DNA of 64,000 nt from Candidatus Sysuiplasma jiujiangense (GTDB lineage: Archaea; Thermoplasmatota; Thermoplasmata; Sysuiplasmatales; Sysuiplasmataceae), in assembly GCA_019721075.1 (NCBI GenBank), contig JAHEAD010000008.1, positions 32,806 through 96,805 on the forward strand, written 5' to 3'. Shown piece after piece: positions 60,375 to 64,000 of the stretch. The notes beneath the pieces are model-generated. The model did no database searches and was not told the origin of the DNA. It worked only from the letters and a program-made list of their open reading frames with translations. A program made the position numbers and the translations under genes. The stretch's first letter is position 1. Every line of letters starts with the position of its first letter.

Positions 60375-61460
60375 ATGAAAGCGATAGTTATGGCAGCGGG
60401 AAAGGGAACGAGACTGCTGCCGATTACAGCTACAAGGCCGAAACCAATGATACCGTTATTGAATGAGCCCATACTCGACCACATGATGAAAGTTCTCAGG
60501 GAGAGCGGGGTGACAGAGGCGACCGTTCTTGTCGATTATCTCTCTGACAAGATCGTCAAGCATCTCGGCGACGGAAGCAAGTATGGCATGGAAGTTCAGT
60601 ACACGACGGATAACATCAAAAGGGGTACTGCCGGGGCAGTGAAATTTGCGTCAGAGAATATCTCCGAGCCGTTTCTTGTTGTGTCAGCCGATGTGCTCAC
60701 AACAATTGATCTGCGTAAATTCATCGAATCCCACCATGAACATGGGGCAGCTGTATCCATGGCACTCTCGAGTGTACGCGACCCGTCACAATTTGGTGTG
60801 GCAATACTTGATGAAAACAACCGCGTAACCAGGTTTCAGGAAAAACCGAAAAGAGAAGAGGCGTTCAGCAATCTTGTAAACGCCGGAATGTATGTTTGTG
60901 CGCCTGAGGCAATGAAACTCATACCGGCAGATCGGCCATCTGATTTTTCCAGGGATCTGTTTCCGCTGATGCTGTCAAGGAACGATCGCATCTACGGTTT
61001 TACATTCGACAGTTACTGGAATGACATCGGTCTTCCGAGCACCTACTTGGGAGCCACAAGGGATCTTATTGAGGGACGCGTTGATGGCCAGGCAGCGGAG
61101 GAAAGCATATCAGACGACGAAGAAATGAAACACGGAAGGCTAGTGACTGGAAGCAATTGCTCTATCTCGGCATCCGTCCAGATTGAAGGCTTTGCGGTTC
61201 TCGGCGATAATGTGTCTGTGGGAAAAAACGTTAAGCTGTCACATTCGATAATCTATTCAAACACGCTTATAGGGGACAATTCAATTATATCGGACGCAAT
61301 TGTGGGGGAGGGTGTGATCCTCGGCCGTTCTGTTACCCTCGACGAAGGAGTTGTTATAGGGGACAGGACCAGAATCGGGGAGGACAGCCGCATAGGGCAC
61401 AATATAAAAATCTGGGTACGTTCAAGACTCGGTTCCGGAACAAAAATGCTGCATACGTGA
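60375..61460 (+). CDS. Sugar-1-phosphate nucleotidyltransferase with left-handed beta-helix
   Basis: A 361-residue protein: the nucleotidyltransferase domain (about 1-235) opens with AIVMAAGKGTRLLPIT (pyrophosphorylase signature) and includes RPKPMIPL, NIKRGTAGAVKF and DVLTT (metal Asp); a hexapeptide beta-helix (about 258-355, for example IGDNSIISDAIVGEGVILGRS) follows. This is the GDP-mannose or dTDP/UDP-glucose pyrophosphorylase type. It heads an operon with two degenerate sugar-enzyme relatives. TATA-like ATATTTAG lies about 26-30 bases before the ATG. Confidence 0.92.
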   Translation: MKAIVMAAGKGTRLLPITATRPKPMIPLLNEPILDHMMKVLRESGVTEATVLVDYLSDKIVKHLGDGSKYGMEVQYTTDNIKRGTAGAVKFASENISEPFLVVSADVLTTIDLRKFIESHHEHGAAVSMALSSVRDPSQFGVAILDENNRVTRFQEKPKREEAFSNLVNAGMYVCAPEAMKLIPADRPSDFSRDLFPLMLSRNDRIYGFTFDSYWNDIGLPSTYLGATRDLIEGRVDGQAAEESISDDEEMKHGRLVTGSNCSISASVQIEGFAVLGDNVSVGKNVKLSHSIIYSNTLIGDNSIISDAIVGEGVILGRSVTLDEGVVIGDRTRIGEDSRIGHNIKIWVRSRLGSGTKMLHT

Positions 61461-61464
61461 TAAA

Positions 61465-62220
61465 ATGAGACTTTACTCGTGGGACAGATACGAACCTCTG
61501 AAAGTGACTAATGCGGGAATTGCCATTGGCAAGTTCTTTGGCGAAAACCAGACCATCGGCACAGGAAGGGATGGCCATCCCATATCGAGGTTTACAAGAA
61601 GATGTCTTGTCAGCGGCCTTGTGACCAAAGGAACACAAGTTCTCGACTTCAGATTGGTTCCCAGCCAGGTTCTTAGATTTGGCATCGGTAAGCAGAAACT
61701 CGACGGTGCTGTGTACGTGTCGTTTTACAGGGGAGAAGTCCAGATTCATGTGTACGACAGCGAGGGCAGGAATATGCATGCAGAAGGACTGCTCGAAATA
61801 AGAGAGCTTGCCGGGGAAACTGCAGGGGAAAGCTGCTCATCCGCCGATATCGGTTCACTGATGCAGTATACAAACGGCATAGATGACTACATAGAGCATT
61901 TGCTTCCAAAGATAAAGTCCAGGATAGCCGACAGAATGCTGATAGACACGCAGTCAGACCCGATATCACTCGTCGTTGAACCGCTAATGAAAAAATTGGG
62001 CATAGAATACAGGATTTTCAACCCTATGCTGATAGACAGTGGTGAGACAGCCAGTAAGGAAGAATTTTTCAATGAGCTGAGGAATCAGAAATACGATTGC
62101 GGGGCAATAATCGAAAGGGATGAGCTTCTCGGTGCCACTTTTATTGACAGAAACGGTTCTTCACGGCGTTTCGGCTCCTTCGAAGAGATGCTGATTAAGC
62201 TTTCCGAAAAAGAAAAATGA
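61465..62220 (+). CDS. Phosphohexomutase-like domain protein lacking the phosphoserine motif
   Basis: A 251-residue protein starting four bases after the nucleotidyltransferase. GTGRDGHPISRFTRRCLVSGL and GTQVLDFRLVPSQVLRFGI correspond to domain I of phosphomannomutase/phosphoglucomutase, where the substrate-binding TASHNP loop would follow at about residues 79-95; here the run is DGAVYVSFYRGEVQIHV, so the catalytic Ser is missing. The remainder resembles the second domain. In bacteria, nucleotidyltransferase-LbH proteins are often fused to such an inactive mutase-like domain; here the equivalent appears as a separate, adjacent gene. Probably a regulatory or complex-forming partner. Confidence 0.6.
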   Translation: MRLYSWDRYEPLKVTNAGIAIGKFFGENQTIGTGRDGHPISRFTRRCLVSGLVTKGTQVLDFRLVPSQVLRFGIGKQKLDGAVYVSFYRGEVQIHVYDSEGRNMHAEGLLEIRELAGETAGESCSSADIGSLMQYTNGIDDYIEHLLPKIKSRIADRMLIDTQSDPISLVVEPLMKKLGIEYRIFNPMLIDSGETASKEEFFNELRNQKYDCGAIIERDELLGATFIDRNGSSRRFGSFEEMLIKLSEKEK

Positions 62221-62226
62221 GATAGG

Positions 62227-63882
62227 ATGATGCGGAAGAAATATCTTTCATTCATCTTTATTTTCCATCTGCCATGTCTGATGGGTGACGTTTCCGCATA
62301 CAACGGCCAAGATTTGCTCAACGATGCGGTTTTTGAGAGTTATTTGCCGCTCATTATGTTTTTCAGAAATACGGAGCATTCTGCTGGAACGGTGCCTGTC
62401 AATCTGGCTGTATCGCCGGCGGTCACAGAAATGATGTCAAGGGGTTCATTCAGGAGAAGATTTGAAAAGTATGCAGATGATTTTGCCAGGACACTATCAG
62501 GTGACATGAAGTTCTTCGCAGAGCATGGAAAGAAACGTCTGGTCAGGGCCGCGGAGTACTGGCTCGACAGACTGGATGGGATGATTTCACTGTATAGCGA
62601 CATAGACGGCGACATCGTTTCTGAGCTCGAGAAACTCGGTGGCAGAGGACTCGAGTTGATGGCTACGACAGCAACCAGCAACTGTATTCCCTTGATAAGC
62701 TCCGATGTTGAAGTCAGGGCACAGATCAGGCTTGGCTTGAAATCGTTTGAAGAGACGTTCGGATATGTCCCGCACGGCTTCTGGCTGCCTTTTGCCAGGG
62801 ACATATCGGCCACCTCCCATGAAAAACGTCTTGCAGACGGTACAGAGAGGACAGACTGGGTGACGGAAATACTGGCTGATGCAGGCATAAGCTATTTTGT
62901 TGCTCAGCCTCACTGCCCGACTGCGTTGAGCATGCCGGACACTGACAGAAACACTTCAGGAGAGAAAAATACACAGTCCGAGGTGCCAAGGGGTCGTACA
63001 TCAGAAACACAAATACAGGAAGTCCCACCTCGGCAAGGCGCGGGAGCAGGACGAAGATCTATCGTATCGTTTGAGGCCGACAGTGAATATGGAGATCTGA
63101 TTTTCCCTGTGACAGGCTTTCGAAAGGAGGTACCCGAATATTTAAACACGGCGAGAAGGACCTTTCCGGGAGGCATCCGCTACTGGAATAACACAGATGG
63201 TTCTGACGATTTGGAGGAACGCAATGCATACGGATATGAGACGGCAGAAGCGTTGGCTTCTGAGAAGTCGGCGATTTTTCTGGATGCCGTTCGTTCAGGA
63301 GCCTTTGGAGCGGACAGGGAGCTGGCCATAGTCCCTTTTTATACGATCTTTTCGGGAGAACCATGGCATGAAGCTCCGCTATGGATCGAAAAACTGTTCC
63401 TGAATATCGACGCCTCTGGCGTAAAGCCGACAACAGTTTCAGATTATCTGAAGATGAGCAAACCGGCAATGACGGATTCGAAGGCTGACATCGTGCGGTA
63501 CGGCGAGTACGCTTTCTCAATGCTGTACAATGTGAATAGCGAACAGATTCTGAGAAGATTACATGAAACTGAGGCACGATTTGAAACCGTGCTGACGGAA
63601 GAGTGCGGGTCAGGCGGAACTGAGTTAAGCAGAAGGGTGCTGAAACAGATGGCCAGAGAGCTTCTGATTCTCCAGAGTTCTGACTTGCAATTGCTAATAT
63701 CCGAGAACAGACACAGAGAATATGCGAATAGAACAGTGCTTCACCATCTGGAACAATTCGACAGACTGGCTGAAATGTGGAAATCCGCCTACATTAGCGG
63801 GGACATGGCCAAAGAACTCGAAATGATCGAAAGGAATGATGACCTGTTCAGCTCCATCGACCTCTCAATGTGGAAGCAATAG
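62227..63882 (+). CDS. GH57-like protein with all four catalytic motifs altered
   Basis: A 551-residue protein with the outline of GH57 glucan enzymes. Counterparts of motifs 1 to 4 are IFHLPC (residues 12-17, normally HxHxP), ATSNCIP (149-155, normally ATHxxLP), GFWLPFARD (184-192, where the nucleophile Glu of WLPE is F189) and FYTIFSGEPWHEAP (371-384, normally D-x-ELFGHWW). The catalytic Glu and Asp and two His are replaced, so ordinary GH57 catalysis seems impossible. A Pro/Gly-rich linker occupies about 240-278. It starts six bases after the mutase-like gene, indicating one operon. It may bind glucan or assist the nucleotidyltransferase. Confidence 0.7.
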   Translation: MMRKKYLSFIFIFHLPCLMGDVSAYNGQDLLNDAVFESYLPLIMFFRNTEHSAGTVPVNLAVSPAVTEMMSRGSFRRRFEKYADDFARTLSGDMKFFAEHGKKRLVRAAEYWLDRLDGMISLYSDIDGDIVSELEKLGGRGLELMATTATSNCIPLISSDVEVRAQIRLGLKSFEETFGYVPHGFWLPFARDISATSHEKRLADGTERTDWVTEILADAGISYFVAQPHCPTALSMPDTDRNTSGEKNTQSEVPRGRTSETQIQEVPPRQGAGAGRRSIVSFEADSEYGDLIFPVTGFRKEVPEYLNTARRTFPGGIRYWNNTDGSDDLEERNAYGYETAEALASEKSAIFLDAVRSGAFGADRELAIVPFYTIFSGEPWHEAPLWIEKLFLNIDASGVKPTTVSDYLKMSKPAMTDSKADIVRYGEYAFSMLYNVNSEQILRRLHETEARFETVLTEECGSGGTELSRRVLKQMARELLILQSSDLQLLISENRHREYANRTVLHHLEQFDRLAEMWKSAYISGDMAKELEMIERNDDLFSSIDLSMWKQ

Positions 63883-63945
63883 AAACGGATGCCGGAAGAG
63901 GCAGTATCTCCGAAGACGATCGTAACAGAAGTACTAGGATCGAAT

Positions 63946-63960
63946 GAGTATATATAAGGA
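63946..63960 (+). promoter_or_regulatory. TATA box near the window end
   Basis: TATATATAAGG predicts a rightward transcription start near 63979, so a further gene (protein or stable RNA) lies just beyond the window. Confidence 0.5.
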
Positions 63961-64000
63961 AAACAGGAAAAGCCAGCATTACACGCAGCCTCATCGACTC

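Noticed and set aside
1..64000. CRISPR arrays, insertion sequences or prophage genes
   Set aside because: No regularly spaced short repeats, transposase or integrase motifs, or phage structural genes were seen; the only long repeats are inside the surface-protein gene.

Overview
The window reads as a chromosomal segment of a euryarchaeon of the Thermoplasmata, most likely an acidophilic Thermoplasmatales-like organism; genus cannot be fixed from the sequence alone. Archaeal markers are MCM helicase, a T1-type proteasome beta subunit with a short propeptide, exosome Csl4, Nob1, Nmd3, Tsr3, a DUF424 protein, an Ogg1-type glycosylase and a partial archaeal tRNA-Val. Many genes have a TATA-like box centred about 26 bases before the start codon, which implies leaderless mRNAs, while genes inside operons carry GAGG/GGTG ribosome sites. 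A secreted sedolisin (acid protease) and membrane-anchored, sequon-rich surface proteins fit an acidophile.

Layout. 1-4200: tRNA-Val, a degenerate metallo-beta-lactamase-fold protein, then an information-processing run (METTL5-like methyltransferase, csl4, coiled-coil protein, SHMT, nob1). 4160-6240: exported phosphoesterase and a membrane protein. 6300-9430: riboflavin operon (ribB, ribH, an amidohydrolase, bacterial-type riboflavin synthase) behind a dyad and a TATA box. 9580-17250: HTH-TPR protein, tsr3, mcm, DUF424, HAD hydrolase, membrane protein, nmd3. 17290-21210: homoprotocatechuate (4-hydroxyphenylacetate) meta-cleavage genes hpaD, hpaB, hpaE. 21470-24210: three-gene SPFH/zinc-ribbon cluster. 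24240-29490: sugar-acid dehydratase-like, FAH-family and DapA-family proteins, then homoserine dehydrogenase and threonine synthase. 30070-32520: UPF0173 hydrolase, cis-prenyltransferase, Ogg. 32665-37050: acyl-CoA cluster (thiolase, DUF35 partner, 3-hydroxyacyl-CoA dehydrogenase, acyl-CoA dehydrogenase, Nudix). 37190-44560: cell-surface region with a repeat protein, small membrane proteins, a SWIM protein and a PKD-bearing sedolisin. 44750-47110: MIP18-like protein, proteasome beta, a small conserved protein, an MBL-fold protein. 47130-56170: signalling island with a 1445-residue multi-GAF histidine kinase, three divergently transcribed KaiC/RecA-fold ATPases, galT and a CheY-like receiver. 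56180-63880: endonuclease IV, glycogen synthase, thioesterase, MFS transporter and a sugar-nucleotide operon whose last two members look like catalytically dead relatives of phosphohexomutase and GH57.

The best candidates for an undescribed system are (i) the soluble multi-GAF kinase with the three-gene KaiC-like operon and a stand-alone receiver, and (ii) the operon joining an intact nucleotidyltransferase to two apparent pseudo-enzymes. Also of interest are an HxxE-type amidohydrolase inside the riboflavin operon (candidate for the unassigned archaeal deaminase step), the SPFH/zinc-ribbon cluster, and a short repeat family in the surface protein. Function assignments come from reading motifs by eye; no database search was run.
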